64,000 nucleotides of DNA from Burhinus oedicnemus. Lineage: Eukaryota > Chordata > Aves > Charadriiformes > Burhinidae. The position numbers and the translations under genes are program-made. The stretch is from positions 1,040,626 to 1,104,625 of the forward strand of contig VFFE01007064.1 of the NCBI GenBank assembly GCA_008921705.1, given 5' to 3'. The notes beneath the pieces are model-generated. The model was not told the origin of the DNA. It saw nothing but the letters and a program-made list of their open reading frames with translations, and did no database searches. Position 1 is the first letter of the stretch; every line of letters begins with the position of its first letter. This document shows, in pieces, positions 26,440 to 40,392 of the stretch.

Positions 26440-26575
26440 GGGAAAAGTATTTGACCTTAAATGACTTGCACAAAGACCAAGAGGGAGACTGTCAGGCTAG
26501 GTCTTACAAGCAGCCTGGCTCCTGATCCTCCGCTTAAGTCACTAGACCATATGTCTCTCTCCATTCATGCTGAAT
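26440..26575 (+). repeat. Ancient amniote MIR-like SINE or LINE-tail relic
   Basis: Blocks in order: AAATGACTTGCACAAAGACCA, GAGGGAGACTGTCAGGCTAG, CAGCCTGGCTCCTGATCC, AAGTCACTAGACCATATG. This is the same family pattern as 4741-4905 (tgacttgcccaaggtcacacaggga ... gagtcccaggc ... ccactagaccatcc). It is heavily diverged, sense on the + strand. Confidence 0.5.
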
Positions 26576-27805
26576 GAATTCTCAGACTGTGCTACATTTC
26601 CTCCCTTGAATAATAATCTTTAATGAAAAGGAAAATGAGAAAACAAGGTAATGACAGATAGCACAGAGAAAACATTGGAAAGTGAAGAAAGAAATGTCTG
26701 AGAGTAACAGCAATGCTGATATTCCCATGTTAATGATTCAAGAGGTTTCTGACTGCCGTAGAAGCAAAAACGATAGTTGCTGCAGTCTACAGAGATTCAG
26801 GCAATGCAGGGAAAATTTTGAAATAGAACAGTAATGGCCCCCATGTTTGTTCTCAAAAGATACCTCCGGCTGCTTTCTGCAAGGTGTGAAGTGGTCTCTG
26901 AGATGCAAAATGCCCCTTTGCAGGTTTAAGCCTGTAGTTAATTAATCTGAAATCCTTCCTATCTGGACTGACTGGTTAAGAGAACTTAATAAATTACTGA
27001 GATGCTGATCTCAAAGAAAATAGGCAAAACTCCCAATTATATCATCAGTTTTATCTGAGCCAGGATTGCATGAATGTGCCCTTAGTATCTACTTCAGCTC
27101 CACATCTGCTGTTCTTTTCACCCAAGCACAAATACCAGTGATTCTAGTAGCTCTTAAATCACTTTTTCCTTCAGACTGTGTGTTTTGTTGTAACGACATT
27201 CACCTCCCCTGCTCCCTCCTCTGTTTTGAGGTCAGTCGCCTGTGACAGATACTATGTTCTATCTGGTATGTGCAACTAACCACTTCTGATTTTAGAGAAC
27301 ATGGTTTTAATTAGCTCTCTTCCTCTCCTCTGGTTGCTGAACAGAGCTGGCCTCAGGTGGAATTTTTTAATTGTGCTATTGCTGTGTCTGTTACACAAGC
27401 TGGAGTTCCGTTTCATAGAGTTAACTTCAGACAAAAATGAGACTTTTTGTAGCAGAATTCACAGGACTGGTCAAAACTTTTTGAAGTCATTTGAACAGTT
27501 GTTTTTCACATGTGTGTAGTAATGTGCACAGAAAGTCATGGAGATGCTGCCCTTCCTCTACAGATTTGTCTGATTTCACTAGTTTTTTTATTATTTACCA
27601 AGTTATTTGCTGACATGTTTGCATGTGGCTGTGCAGTGGTGGTGCTGCAGTTGCCTATTTCTGCAACCTCTTTAGGAACTGTTTTCCCAAGACGGTCAGG
27701 GGAAGCCACAGGCTTTCCCTTCTCCCTTTTCTCACTGGCATCAGTTCTCATGTTCGACTGACCTTTGACTGAGTGATCCAGTTTGCTACTTTGTCAGAAG
27801 ATTTT

Positions 27806-27859
27806 TTATATTATTATTATTATTACTACTACTACTACTACTTTTTTTTTTTTTTTTTT
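27806..27859. repeat. Compound (ATT)n(ACT)n poly-T microsatellite
   Basis: Consecutive ATT repeats pass into ACT repeats and then about 17 T residues. This is likely length-polymorphic, and the kind of site where sequencing errors are common. Confidence 0.95.
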
Positions 27860-30800
27860 CTGGGCTAGTTGGCAGCTGGGTGAGCAAGCTGATGGATTCA
27901 TGGAGAAGCTAGGCAAATGCCAGGTCTGGCATAAGGGGAAGCAGAGGGAGTGTGCGGGGGGTTGGGGGAAGATGGCAGTGTGGGATACCTGCTTTGGCAT
28001 GGTCAGCTGTTTAGCTTGGCTCACTGAACTGCACTTGAGGTTTGCAATGGGGTAAGCTGTCTCTCTCCTTTTTAGGCCAGGGACAAGCTACTAGGACACA
28101 GAAGAATTATTACCTTAGAAGTAAAGCGAGGAGCACGACTGAAAACAGTGCTGGGCCATGAGGCAGCAGTGACTGGAAGACCGGGCTGCTGGTTTCTTTT
28201 CCTGTGACAGCCTTGGGGAAACACCAGCCTCTTGGCTAGTGCAGGAGAGAGCAACTCTTTACAACTTCGTGGGCATTTTCCTGAGTATATCGCGTTGGTG
28301 GGGTTTGTTTTGTTTGTTTGTTTTTACCTAAGACCTTGCTCTAAGCTATTTCAATACACTCTGGTAAAAGCTATCTCTAGTTTGAATATACCAGCCTCTT
28401 ATCTATACAACCTCCAGAATCTTCTGTCTCCAAGGCAGTGGTTTCCAAGATTTGGGTGGGTTCCTGTGAAGATAAATCACATCAGAGGCATGACCTTTAT
28501 CCTTGGTGCTATTTAAATAGCTTAAATATCTATTGACTTCATGCCTTGTGATTTCAGTTGCTGAAAAGTGAACACTAAAGAAAGGAAGAGTTGACCTACA
28601 GTGTATCGGGTTGGTGATATCTTCATTTCTAGAGCTCTGCAAATACAGATGGCATTTTTCCAACAAATTCTCCACACACCCCCGCCCCCCACCAGTGCTA
28701 CTGTACTGTGGCTGGATACTTTTGAGAAGGAATCTGTGCATCCATATGGAACCTAGCTAAAGAAAAGAGACTAGTGTCTGTTGTAAATGCTAAAGTTGTT
28801 CAGGGAAAGATGGAGATATAAGCAAAACAACTGGGAACCTTCTTTGTCTGCAAATAAATGTTCCCTACTGGTTCTTAAGAACGCTTTTTAAATCGTTTGC
28901 CTCTGTAATTCTACATCTTTGTGGTGATTTTCAGTTGGAAGAGAAGATGGAGCTGTAACCGATCAAGTCAGGAAGGTGTAACCCACTGCTTCTGCAATAA
29001 GATCTATGAGAGCAGACTTCTGTTTATGAAAGATTTGTTGTGTCCTTGGACTATAAGATCCCTTGCATAAGGTCTTTAGTTATATTCCTCTCAGCATAGG
29101 GTAGACTTGATATTAAACAAACAAACAAAAGGTAAAGTATAATCTGGCCTTTCTAACATGCTTCAAGCTAGCAAAACTTTAGTTTGAAAATGAAGTACTG
29201 GGGTATTACCTCTTCCCAACTTTGATATGTTTGTCTATTATCATTCTACATCTTTATCTGAGCATTCAGATAAAGCTGTTAAAGAGCAGCTGTCTGTGAA
29301 AGAACTGATTTCTGCCTGGCTGCGAACACCACTGTCTGGTCAGGACATGGGCAGTGAACAGGTTTGCCTGGTTTCTTAAATATAATTGCTTATGTTATGA
29401 GAGCTGGTTTATGCTAGTGGCTCTGCTGTTTTGAAAATTGTTATCCAGCCCACTAGTTACTGAAAAATTCAGTCATCTGTGGTGTGTGTGTGTTGGCTTT
29501 GCTGTTTTGTTTTTTACATCCAAAAGCTTCCCTTTTCTTGAGTTTGCAAGTTAAGTTTGTCATAAAGGTATATGACAACATATTAGACAACACAGTCACA
29601 TAAAAACCATGCAAAAACCAAACATATTAAAAGTTAGCTCCTGAATGTGGCCTGATAGCCAGTCTTTTTTCCAGCTCTGGATGGTGGTGTAATGTTTCTG
29701 TGAACCATTAGCTGCAATTTTGCAGGGCAGAGGCAGCTGCATTTAGCTAATGAGGTGATCCCATCTATAAATTGCTGTTATAGCTCAGGGTTTGTTTTTG
29801 TTAATGTTTGTAAAGTTCTTTGAATTAAATTGCACAGAAATTTGTATTATTGTGACATCTATTCCTCCCTGAGAGTTTGTGTAATCTAGAGGAGCTGTAC
29901 AACTGTAAACCAACAACATAGCCTGTATCCCTATGAAACAGCAAAGAACTAGAAGTAGGTTGGTTGTGTTTTTGTGGTTCCACACTACTGTTTGCATCAG
30001 GGCTCCACTTTTACGTCAGCAGGGAAGGTCTCCACAAATTGTGGCAGTCCCTGGAAAGAGTAGGTTTTTGGATGGTGTGGAAAGGTCTAGTGGGTGACTA
30101 TGGAGATACAGTTACAGGTGAAAGCAAGCATTCAGCTGGCACGCTAAGCCCCTCTCATGCTACAAGGACATGAAAAAAGTTTCAGGCTTTCTGCCATATT
30201 TTACCGTATGCATAGCCTATCCTTTTGGTATTTGTCCATTGTACTGCTTCTTGACCCTGCTTCACCTTATGAAACTTTTCCAAGATGTTTTTTCTTACCA
30301 CAGTTATTTCTATAAATTCCCTTTCCAAAGTTGTTATCTTGGGTTAATGTAAACTCTCTCAACTTGAAAAGATAATCTCTCTATTTTGTATTTTAAAAAG
30401 TACTGTGTACATTTGTGGTACTATAAAATAATTAGTATGAATAACATAGGAGCTCGTTTGGGTTGTAGATTTTAAGGGTTATGATCAGATTGCAATGGGA
30501 TAGGTAGCAGCTTGCAGATTGCAGAGAAGTACCTGTCTGCTAGCTGTTGCTTACATATAACAATCCTCACTATTTATCATGATGGTTTGAAAGAAGCTTA
30601 ACTGTAAATCACTACACAGTTCGGATGCGTAGTTTGTTCAGATTGACTGGCAACCTTTGCGTAAAACAGGCCCAGGGGTGGAACGGCAAAATCGTTGCAG
30701 ATCAGGACTGAGCTGGATTGGCACAGAGGTGTGGGAAGCTCACTTAATGCAAGTTGTAGCTGGTGGTATCAGTGCTTCGCTTTCATGAGCATAGAGCTTA

Positions 30801-33800
30801 ACTTTGCTGCCAGTCTGGCAACTTCCCACTGGGATAATGTAATGCAGCTGCAAGATTATTTTGGCTCTGTGCTAACTCCTTCCTATACCTTTTTTAATAG
30901 TCTATCTCCTGCCTTTCCCCATCCAGTCATAAAATCTTTCCTAACATTTGCTCTACTTTTAAGAGCTAGTTAAGGGCATGGCAGTTGATAACAGAGCCAA
31001 CACCCTTCCATAAAAACACACTTTTCATCAGTGAAATATGCTGCCTTTTTGGGAATTTCAAGAGTTGATTCTGGGGGACTGAGTTTTGTTTTGGTTTCTT
31101 CTCTTTCTCAGCTAGCTATCCCTCACATCGTAAGGCTGGCTAAGGTCCAGTTGGTGTATTTCTGTGGCTCTTGAACAGGTCTGAGACTTTTGGTATGAAA
31201 TAACAATCTAGCTTGCTTGTGCCTTGACCCATTTAAAGGGATATGAAAAGGCCTGAGACCAACTCTTGGAAGACGAGGATTCTTCAGGTTCTTGATCCTC
31301 CCTTCTTCACAAAATCAGGACTAAGTTTGGCTTTCTAGAGACTAGATGGATAGTCATGGGTGCTCAGTTTGACCTGGTTGTCAAAATTATTTTGTAACAA
31401 AAGTAATTATTGATGTTGTAATTCATGTATCAGTTATGGTAGAATGAGATTTGTTTTTGCAATCTTAACTAAAAGAGAGTCAGTTTCTATTGCCCAGCTT
31501 TCCAGTTCTTGACTATCAATAATGAAAATAATTTGAGGATATTATGGTAAGCTGCTTCTTTCTTTCCTAGCTTCAAACCTAGAGGGACTAATACAGCTAT
31601 TAAAATCAGGATAAAGCCTTCTTTCAAGGCAATAAGGAAACCCTCAGAATAAGGGTAAAGCAAAGGCAGCTAACTCTGCCTTTGACCGCAACCTTCTTGC
31701 TCACAACCTGCAACAAAAAGCCTCCCAACCCATCATTCCTTGCGTGATTATTTTCTTCTGGAATTTGCCCATTAAATGAAAATTTAAATTTAGTTTTGAT
31801 GTCTTGTGGGGAAACCACAAACATGGAGAAGTGTGAACTGTAGCAGTGACAAATGTTAGTGTCTGCAGGGGCTGAAACAATAGACCACAGCGGTGAAAAA
31901 TGCACTCTTCCTGCTTAATTAATTCCTTACTTTTGTATGGCACACGGGCCCAGGTACTAATTTCTAAGAACCCGCACTGACCTCAGAGGGAAGGGAGAGA
32001 GACTGCTTTTGTGTGTCTAATTACCCTTTCTCTTAGTAAGTCAGTGATGATTTCAGCTGTAGTTAGTAAAATCCATTCCCCTCTACAGCAAACATGGTAA
32101 ATTGTTCCTGTTTCCCTTCTAATGTTCTTTCTCTGTCCTTGCTCTGACAGACCATTCTTCTTAAGGGAGATCACTTTCTGCCACTTTGGTGCCATTGTGT
32201 TACAGATTGGTTGGGGAGCCCTGTCCAAGACGTGCGATTAAGATCTGCAAAGGATCTGGGAGAATTTCTTTGTCTATTTTTTTTTCAAAGTCATCCCCGG
32301 GGCTCGCAGGCAGGCTCTGTTCTTTGCCTTGTGCCCTCCTGCTCTAGCCAGTGGGAAGGTCGGAAGGAGGCAGGGGTCAGACATGGAGGCCTGGGGTAAG
32401 AGTTAAATAAAACCTTAGGAGACAGAAATTACATTTCTAAATAATTGTTCTGGATTTCAAAAAATGGAGGTGGCCTGCTGTTAGTGGCAAGCTCAGTGTC
32501 TCGGTGTCCTTAGGACTGACTGGGTACTGGGAAATTCAGCTTTTGGTTTGTATTTTTTAAAAAAGTTTGCCCCTGTTGTCTCGACAGCATGGAGTAGGAA
32601 AGCAGCAAGAGGTTATCAAATAGTGTGTATTGGAAATAACGGGTTAGCGTCTGGAGGGTGATAGGGTGTAGTCACCAGCATGTAAAGGCAGACATCTGTA
32701 GGATGCTTTGGGTTCCTGAGATATTTTTATGAATGAAAGGTGCTTATGACAGGAATGCGTGCTGAAATAGGCAGCACTAATGGAGAGTCTCTACAATCTC
32801 CTTATCTTCTCCAGTAAATCTGCCCTGAAGATAAATGTTTAATAACATTCCTATTTGGTTGTACTTGTTAAAAGTGGTTGAACTAATGACCCATAATCCA
32901 ATAGATCCATTTGTAGTAAATAGCACTAAGGGTTCAATCCTGTGTTGCTGATTCAGCAAGATGTCTGCTTAATTTACTGCGTTTCACTGTTGCAGCTCTT
33001 GCTCACTGCTCAAACCTAATGATTTACCTGGTGCTGAATGTAGTCCACCTTTCAGTTGCAAAAGGGCAACGATTTCTTCGTATGTATAAAAATTAACAAA
33101 AATCTCACATGCTCTTGGGAATCAATAATTGTGTGTGTGAGAGACAGAAATTTGAGTTGTTGCTTTGTTACGATTTGGTCAGATAACTAATGTTTGTGGT
33201 GGTAGCTGTGTACACAAACTTCTGGTACAAATATCTGTGAGTATGAGTCTGAAATTTGCTTTGGTCAGTAATACTCGTGCACTCAAATAGCTTTGTCCTG
33301 CAAACATTAAAGAAAGGTGGAAATGTGGACAAAGTAAATTTGTATCACACTTCAAACAAATACCTGTGGAATTCTTTCTACTTGGCAAATGAAGCGCTCC
33401 TAATCACTTCAATGGGAATCTGTCTGGTTTAAGGAATGCAGTATCCTGACCCAAGACCCCTGCTAACACTTACGTGATGAGACCCACTGAACCATGTGGG
33501 ACTACTTATGTACATGAGTAATTTTATGGACAACTTTGTGCAATATGCAGGTCCAGGACAGTGGTTATGACTGCAGCCACTGATTTTTGATCACAAAGTA
33601 ACAGACTTATGCATTAGGCTGGAGTGACAGTGACCCCAGTCATGTTTTCCTGCTGCTGCATTGGGGATGGTCTCCTCTTCCTTGTAATAGAACTCTTGTA
33701 GAGGTCAGTTGCTTTCATAAAGCCTGAAAAATCTTCCAGTAGCTATTTACTCACCATTTTTTTGTTAGATTGAAATGACTGTCTGGCCTGCATTCCAGGA

Positions 33801-35041
33801 ACTTCCTGTAATAAAAAAATAAATGCATAAATAAATAAGCTTTGTTAGAAAGTTCTGCAGTTCAGAGTAATAATTGAAGTGGGTGGAACTGTGTGAGGAG
33901 AGAAATACCTGCTTTTATGAGATACTTCACTTAAAACTTTTTTCTTTTTAAAGCATTGCTCCCAAGTTTGAGATGTTTTATTGCCAACTCAGATATGAGA
34001 CTTCCTTGTTTGCATCTCTTTATACAAGAAATGTATTGAGGCAACTGGATCCTGAAATCCCAGCTCGAGCTCTTAGGTTTTGCAGACCTGCCAGTAACAC
34101 TTTGTTGAGGATCTGGACTGAACAGTGACTGATAGGAATAATCTTCCCACTGTTACTAAATAGTCTTTAATGTAGTTAATCGTGAGACCAAGTGAGGCCC
34201 CAGGGAAGGACACAGCAAAACAGTGAGTGCAAAAAGATTCCCTTCACAGCCTGAGATTTCTGTCCTGTGCTTAACATGATAATGGCTGATGTATCGGAAG
34301 GTTTGCAGCAAAACTGAGGCGTTTCATATGCTTAATTTCAAAAGCTTCATTATATTTTTTTTTAAATTGCAAGTGTGTGAAGCAAGCCCAAAGTAAGGAA
34401 GGGAAGTAGCCTAAATAGAGACTATTGATGCTCTGTCCCCTTTTTTATCCACCACAGCAAATTAGACTAGTTTCCATCTTCTAACCATTGTGTAAGATCA
34501 TGCACACCTTCCAGTGTAAGCATTCCTGTTTAAACTTCTACCTTAACTTCTGTTTCCCTGCCTGGTATCCTGCATTTCTCCCTCTGTTTAATCTGGCTAG
34601 ATGGTGATTCACAAGTTGCATTAGAAAAAACCCTGCTTCCTCAGATGAGGCTCAGTGGTCATTGCATCCCATGTCTTTGGCACTGCCTATTACTGCAAGT
34701 TCACTGAAAATTTCGTTCTCTCCTGAACGTGACAGAGTAGGGCTTAACCTGGATATCTGTACAAACCACAAAGGGGTGTATGTGGGGGGAATAACCACAC
34801 CATTCTAGAAAAAAATAAGTCCAAGTTTCTGCACGGGAAAAATTGTAGGGAGAAGCAGCTTCTCCTATTAGACCTACTGACATAACTGGGAGGAGGGAGA
34901 ATAGACAAGTTTTGGGGCCTGCAAGCCCTTCTCCAGGTCTGCAAATTACCTACCCACTTAATACAATATGTGCTTATGTTTTCCCATAAATGTTTTGTGT
35001 ATTATTTCATACTGAATTGTATTAGAAGATACGGCTTGTAC

Positions 35042-35183
35042 CTTATTATTAATTTCTTCAGTCAAAGAGATTTCATGTGAATATCTGTGAAGACTGGCTT
35101 CAGTTTCAAAAGGTAATTCAGAGTCTCCTGCAATGAAATTGAGAGCGTCTTGATCAGAGTCTATACAGTTTTCTCTGTCTCTG
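35042..35183 (-). CDS. KIAA2012: Candidate KIAA2012 internal exon
   Basis: The minus-strand block reads RDRENCIDSDQDALNF, then ELPFETEASLHRYSHE, then ISLTEEINNK and ends AAG|GTACAA. The acceptor, ACTCACTCTATAAG|C, is plausible but not strong. It is open for 47 codons, acidic and hydrophilic, as expected for the unstructured middle of the protein. Its phases (2 in, 0 out) do not match the neighbouring candidates directly, so either another exon is missing or one boundary is wrong. Confidence 0.4.
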
Positions 35184-36907
35184 CTTATAGAGTGAGTTTT
35201 AATAGCATTGTTTTTTAAAACAAATAAACCAAAACCACAAACAGTACAAGCAAGCAAGCTAGACTGACGGGCCCAGAAACAGAAAAATCATCTGTTTTCT
35301 CTCTTCTAGAAAAGGGACATGACCAGTTCCCAGGTAAACAAACCTACTAATAAGTAAATCATACCCAAAGATAGGATAGTTCCATGTAGGTCTTCGACTG
35401 CGTTATTGAAGCAGCAGCAGCAGCAGAGGCAGTTGTGTGGTGGTAGGCTCAAGGATGAGACTGGCCAGGGTCTGGGTAACTTCAGACTGCTGAAATAAAA
35501 ATCATGTATCAGAACTCTGTGGAGGGTCTGCTCCCTCTCTTCTGTGTATGCAGCAATGGCGGGGGTAGGATGCATCTTCTGTGTTTCTCCTTGGGGAGAC
35601 TGAACTGGGACATTGGGTTATCAGTTGAGAGAAAGCAGCTATCTCCAGCTGACCCCTGTTAGTGGCTGCCTGAGCATACTTAGACAGGTAGACTCCGTAG
35701 TCAAGATACTGGCTGCACCAAGAGCAGGGTCATAGTCAGAAACTCCTGTAGAAATGACTGAAAACTCTAGATGGCCAATTTTAACATGACATTCTACAGA
35801 CCAGAGCTTGCCCTTACCCCTTTCATCTGAAGACATCCTCACTTCTCAAATTCTTCCGTAACCTCATTTGCTGCATCTTGTGTGATAATCTTCAAGTGCT
35901 GCTGTGAAACTCAGGAATAACTTGTGAACTTCGTGTGTGATTTTACCTACTTACTAATGAATAGCTCCCCATAGCTGCTCAGACTTTCAAGACGGAGGCA
36001 GTGTAGCTTTTTTGTTCTAAACAGGATGATGTAGATTGTTTCTTTATAATACAGAATTAAAATAACATCAGTTATACTTTTGTGTCTTTTCAACTCTCTA
36101 TACCTTTCCTGCAATCTACTAACATAAATAAGAAATGCAAAATGATCATATAAGAAGTCTGTTCTAATTATAACCATATTTTTATCCATAAAGGACTGTT
36201 CTAGTCACCTTGAAATTTCCCTCCAGAGAATGGCTGCTAAAAATTTCATGTTCTTTTGCTCTAAAATACTAGAGAGCCCTGTAGCTGATTGTCCTGTAAC
36301 AATAAATATAAAGACTTTGCCTTATATGTGATACAATGAGGAAATTCTTGATATTCTTGTGGACCAGTAGCATTTACATTTTTGCAGTAAGAGGGCAACT
36401 TGGCATCTGTGACCTGATAACCCTTACTTGTTTTTAAAAAAAGCCTTCATAAATCCCTTATGAATCTCTTGGCTAGAATGGAACCCCCCCCCCCCTCCAC
36501 TGTGCTTCAGTAGAGTCTGTTTCTGAATATTTAAAAACTGTAAATAAAATTGGAAAGGCTTTCTTATTCCAACTTGGAAGAAGATTTTTGCTTAGACTGT
36601 GACTAACCTGCATGCCAGTGACTTTAAACTGCTAACTCTAGCGTAGTCTGTTACTCCTTGACAAATGTGTTAGGATTTTTTTTTTCCTCAGATGAAATAT
36701 TGACACATTAATAGTCAACATCACTGTTTTTGATGTAGTTTGACATAAAAATCAGATTCCTTTCTGTCTTCACTTCTATAAAATTACTAAACTATAAGAA
36801 TATAATCACAAGCATGAAATCATTGTCTCGGGGGTGGATGTCATCCTAAAAAGTTAACGGATGTAATATCTGAAGGCAGAAAGTACTATCTGTCTGCTTT
36901 CCTTAAC
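35184..36907 (-). other. KIAA2012: KIAA2012 intronic sequence
   Basis: 1.7 kb of AT-rich DNA with a (CAG)5-like run near 35410-35430 and a 12-C run at 36484-36495. No repeat family or exon was recognised. Confidence 0.5.
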
Positions 36908-37026
36908 TTCTGAGATGTGGCATTGAAGACCCTTCAATGCTGGGACCATTGCAGGAAAGGCTCTTTGATTTTTAAGGAGCTTTACACTAATGGAAACATT
37001 TTTGCTTTTGCAGGTGTCTTTGAATC
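36908..37026 (-). CDS. KIAA2012: Weak candidate KIAA2012 exon
   Basis: Follows the acceptor CAGTTCCTGCAG|GA, then reads FKDTCKSKNVSISVKLLK, then RAFPAMVPALKGLQ and CHISE before a GTTAAG donor. It lies inside a 149-codon open minus-strand frame. The phase 1 start matches the out-phase of the exon at 44356-44550. The donor is weak and a second choice lies 18 nt on. The peptide is not recognised. Confidence 0.3.
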
Positions 37027-39787
37027 CTGCAGGAACTGAGCGGCTTCTTGCTGTAGAATAGAGTATGGAAAGCCCCCCACTGAGGACTTGCGTTCTGTGC
37101 AGAACTGAACAGCTGACCATGGTCCAATCTGGCTGAAATCTGCAGACAAACATACAGGAAGGTAAACTGAGATGGCAGGAATGTCTTGTCTCAGGGGACT
37201 GGGGAAAGTATGATGATATATGAACAGTGAGAGAACCTGCTTCAGTTGGACTCTCCTCTGAAGTGCAGGTGAAAGAGGAGACAGACCACACTAGAAGGGG
37301 CACTTGTTTGCAGGGAAAATCTGCTTAGATGAAGCAAGAACTCTGAATGACAGGTGTGTGTCACTGAGGCGTGCAGTGTCATCCCGAGGTGTCTGGTACT
37401 AGACACCAATATGGCCACCAGCGTAGTCTGAAGGGAATGTGTGTGAATGGATTGTTAACACATGCATTGTTAAGAGGACTAACTTGCCAGAGGCAGCTGT
37501 AACGGCTAAATTATTTCAGTTCCACAAAGAGGTGAGTGTTCACTGGGGCAAGTGTTGCTTAAGAAAAGCGCATTTCAAACAGGAGCTGATGCAGAGGTAA
37601 CTGGCTTCAAAATGGGCTACTCGAGAGAACTCCTCGCCTTCCTGCACTAGTGGCAGTTTTGCCATTGAGTTCACTAAGGCCGGGATTTTGCCCTGGGAGT
37701 TAAGATTAGAGAAAGCTACATTCTGGTAAATGATCTCGAAGTGGAGCGTGGAGATTTTTTTATGGTCTTTGGTTGCAGTGCCTATGGTAAATTGCAATGA
37801 AAGATGTGTGTTGAGTTAGTGATAACTGCTGCAAGGAAAACCATTTTCAGGCTTTTCTTGCTCTCCAAAAATAATCACCATTACCTAGATTTAAAGAATA
37901 AATTGCCTGATGAGAAAATAAGTATTTAAATGGTGCCTTATGTATTGTAGCTGTTCCTGAGCTTGTCATGTTTAATTTCTCTGGTTTTGGTGAAAATATT
38001 TGTGGGGTTTTTATAATTGTGCTTAAAAGGATTGGAGGAGTGAGACAATTTGAGCAGCATGTTAAATTGGGAACCTGGGAATAAACATTTGTGGAAAGAA
38101 AAAAAATTAATGTTAATTGGTGATTGTAGAGTTCAAGGGTAGATGCACTGGAGACTGTCTATTCTTATTTTTCATTAATTACTGGGTTTTAAGATATGGT
38201 TTAATTGACAAATAGTATAATAAGTGTTAATTTTCTCTCAGAACAAAGACTGCTTTCTAGAAAAATCTGATAATGAGGAAGAAAATGTGTGAGCTATACA
38301 CAACTCTTAGAGTATTCCAGTCAGTTATTTGTATATTATCACATTTTACTGCATTAAATATTCACCTTAAAGTTCTTGATTTTAAATGATTATGGGAATG
38401 CTGATTTCCATCTTTGTTATTTATTGATATACCTCTGGTAGTTTTGGGGAAAGATCTGAAATGTAAGTTTTAACATTTTAAAATATAAGTTAGCAAATAA
38501 AAAGCATTCCAAAATTATTTAAATGATTTCCTTATTTAAGTTTTGGGTTCTTGAAAGCTCTGTATACCTGGAGGGGTTTTTTGGCTGTTACAGAACTTAA
38601 AGGAATAATGCTTATAACTGGAAATTAGTAGAACCTTGATTTTGGTGACCTGTAACATTTTCAGTGCCTAAAACTGATTCTGTTGTCTCTGACAGTAAAT
38701 GTAGAGAAAAATTTAGAATAGTTTCTTGAAACGCTGAAATGTGTTTGTGCTTTGGAGTAGATACCTGACATCTTTTGATGAATAAGGGGCACTTTTTATT
38801 ATTATTAGTGTGCCTCATGCTGTTCCTGTGAAAAGCCCCTCAAATTTAGTCAAGTTATAAGCCTTTGAGAAATTCCTGTTTGCATAGTCCAGTGACATTT
38901 GTAAAGGACAGATGGAAAAAATCCATTAATACTGCTTTCCTATCTCTTTTGTCTTACTGTTTTCCTCAGGATTGCTTCTCCTGGCAGGATGCTTTACCTA
39001 GCCCCACCATCACTATTCATGTGCACATAATACTTGAAAATGCATAAGTTACAGTTTAATGTAATTATTAAAGATGTGTCTGAAGTGATCAGAGGAAATG
39101 TTTTGCTTTTTATTCTTGCCTTCACAGCATCAAGGGTCTAACCCAATTCCCACTGCAGTCCAGAGTAGGTTTTCTATTTGGGATTACATCCCAGTAGCTT
39201 AATAAAGTACACCCTGTTATAGTTTATTGCTGTGGTTTAAAAATATTTCAGTGGTTGTAGGAAATCTTAACTTCTGTGACCAGACATCTGACAATGATCT
39301 ATCTCTTTTTTTGATAGTCTCAATCAGCATCCTGCAACACTAATACTGTCTGCAAAGTAGTCTTCATCCTTAATAATTTTAACAGAGGTCAGACATGTTC
39401 AGCTTTAATAATGGCTCAGAATGTTTTAAATGCTAGCAGAGGTATTACTTTGGCAAATAACTATCCTTGAAGCTTTATTTTTAGAAGAAATGGCTAATGC
39501 AGTTTGCATTCACGTGTTTTTAAAGCATCATGCGTGTGACATTTCTTACCGAAGGGGACACCTTTAACACTGTGCTAGAATTGTTTTCCCTGGTCGCTTA
39601 AAAGAATTGTTTGAAACCTCACATAGTCTCTTCCTAAAAGAAATGTTTTTCACAGGTGTTCTGCTAAATAAATGTTGCTAGGAGGTTTCTTGGGGTTTTC
39701 TTGCTGTTTTTAGGCTACCTTAATAAAGCTTGGTCTTTTTTGTAATAGTTTTAACTTGGAACGTAATGTTTCACAACAAAATTTATA

Positions 39788-40392
39788 TCATAGAATCATT
39801 TGGGTTGGAAGGGACCTTAAAGATCATCTAGTTCCAACCCCCCTGCCATGGGCAGGGACACCTTCCACTAGACCAAACCGCTCAAAGCCCCATCCAACCT
39901 GGCCTTGAACACTGCCAGGGATGGGGCCTCCACAATTTCCCTGGGCAACCTGTTCCAGTGCCTCACCACCCTCACAGTAAAGAATTTCTTCCTAATATCT
40001 AATCTGAATCTATCCTCTTTCAGTTTAAAACTGTTACCTCTCATCCTATCACTACACTCTCTCCCCATCTTTCCTGTAGTCCCCCTTTAAGTACTGGAAG
40101 GCTGCTGCTATAAGGTCTCCCCAGAGCCTTCTCTCCTCCAGGCTGAACAACCCCAGCTCTCTCAGCCTGTCTTCACTGGAGAGGTGCTCGAGCCCTCTGA
40201 TTGTCTTCATCGCCCTCCTCTGGACCTGCTCCAACAGGCCCTTGTCTTTCCTGTGATGAGGGCTCCAGAGCTGGATGCAGTACTCCAGGTGGGGTCTCAC
40301 AAGAGCAGAGTAGAGGTGCAGAATCACATCCCTCGACCTGCTGGCCACGCTTCTTTTGATGCAGCCCGGGATACAATTGGTTTTCTGGGCAA
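39788..40392 (-). mobile_element. 5'-truncated CR1 LINE with ORF2 C-terminus
   Basis: The left end is the reverse complement of the CR1 tail (TCATAGAATCATTTGGGTTGG, GGGACCTTAAAGATCATCTA). Two overlapping minus-strand frames encode the end of the CR1 reverse transcriptase: [19 protein letters not shown] (40052-40348) and [18 protein letters not shown] (39868-40068). They are in different frames, so the copy carries at least one frameshift. It lacks most of ORF2 and the endonuclease and cannot move by itself. It is the longest CR1 here, about 600 bp. Confidence 0.95.

Larger units (their letters stand above)
25548..35041 (-). other. KIAA2012: Large KIAA2012 intron region
   Basis: About 9.5 kb of mostly anonymous AT-rich DNA. 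It holds an ancient SINE-like relic (26440-26575), a compound trinucleotide/poly-T tract (27806-27859), TTTG repeats near 28300-28325 and a C-rich run near 28677-28691. No exon was placed; minus-strand frames at 27536-27751 and 31983-32228 have charged peptides but poor splice sites. Confidence 0.5.
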
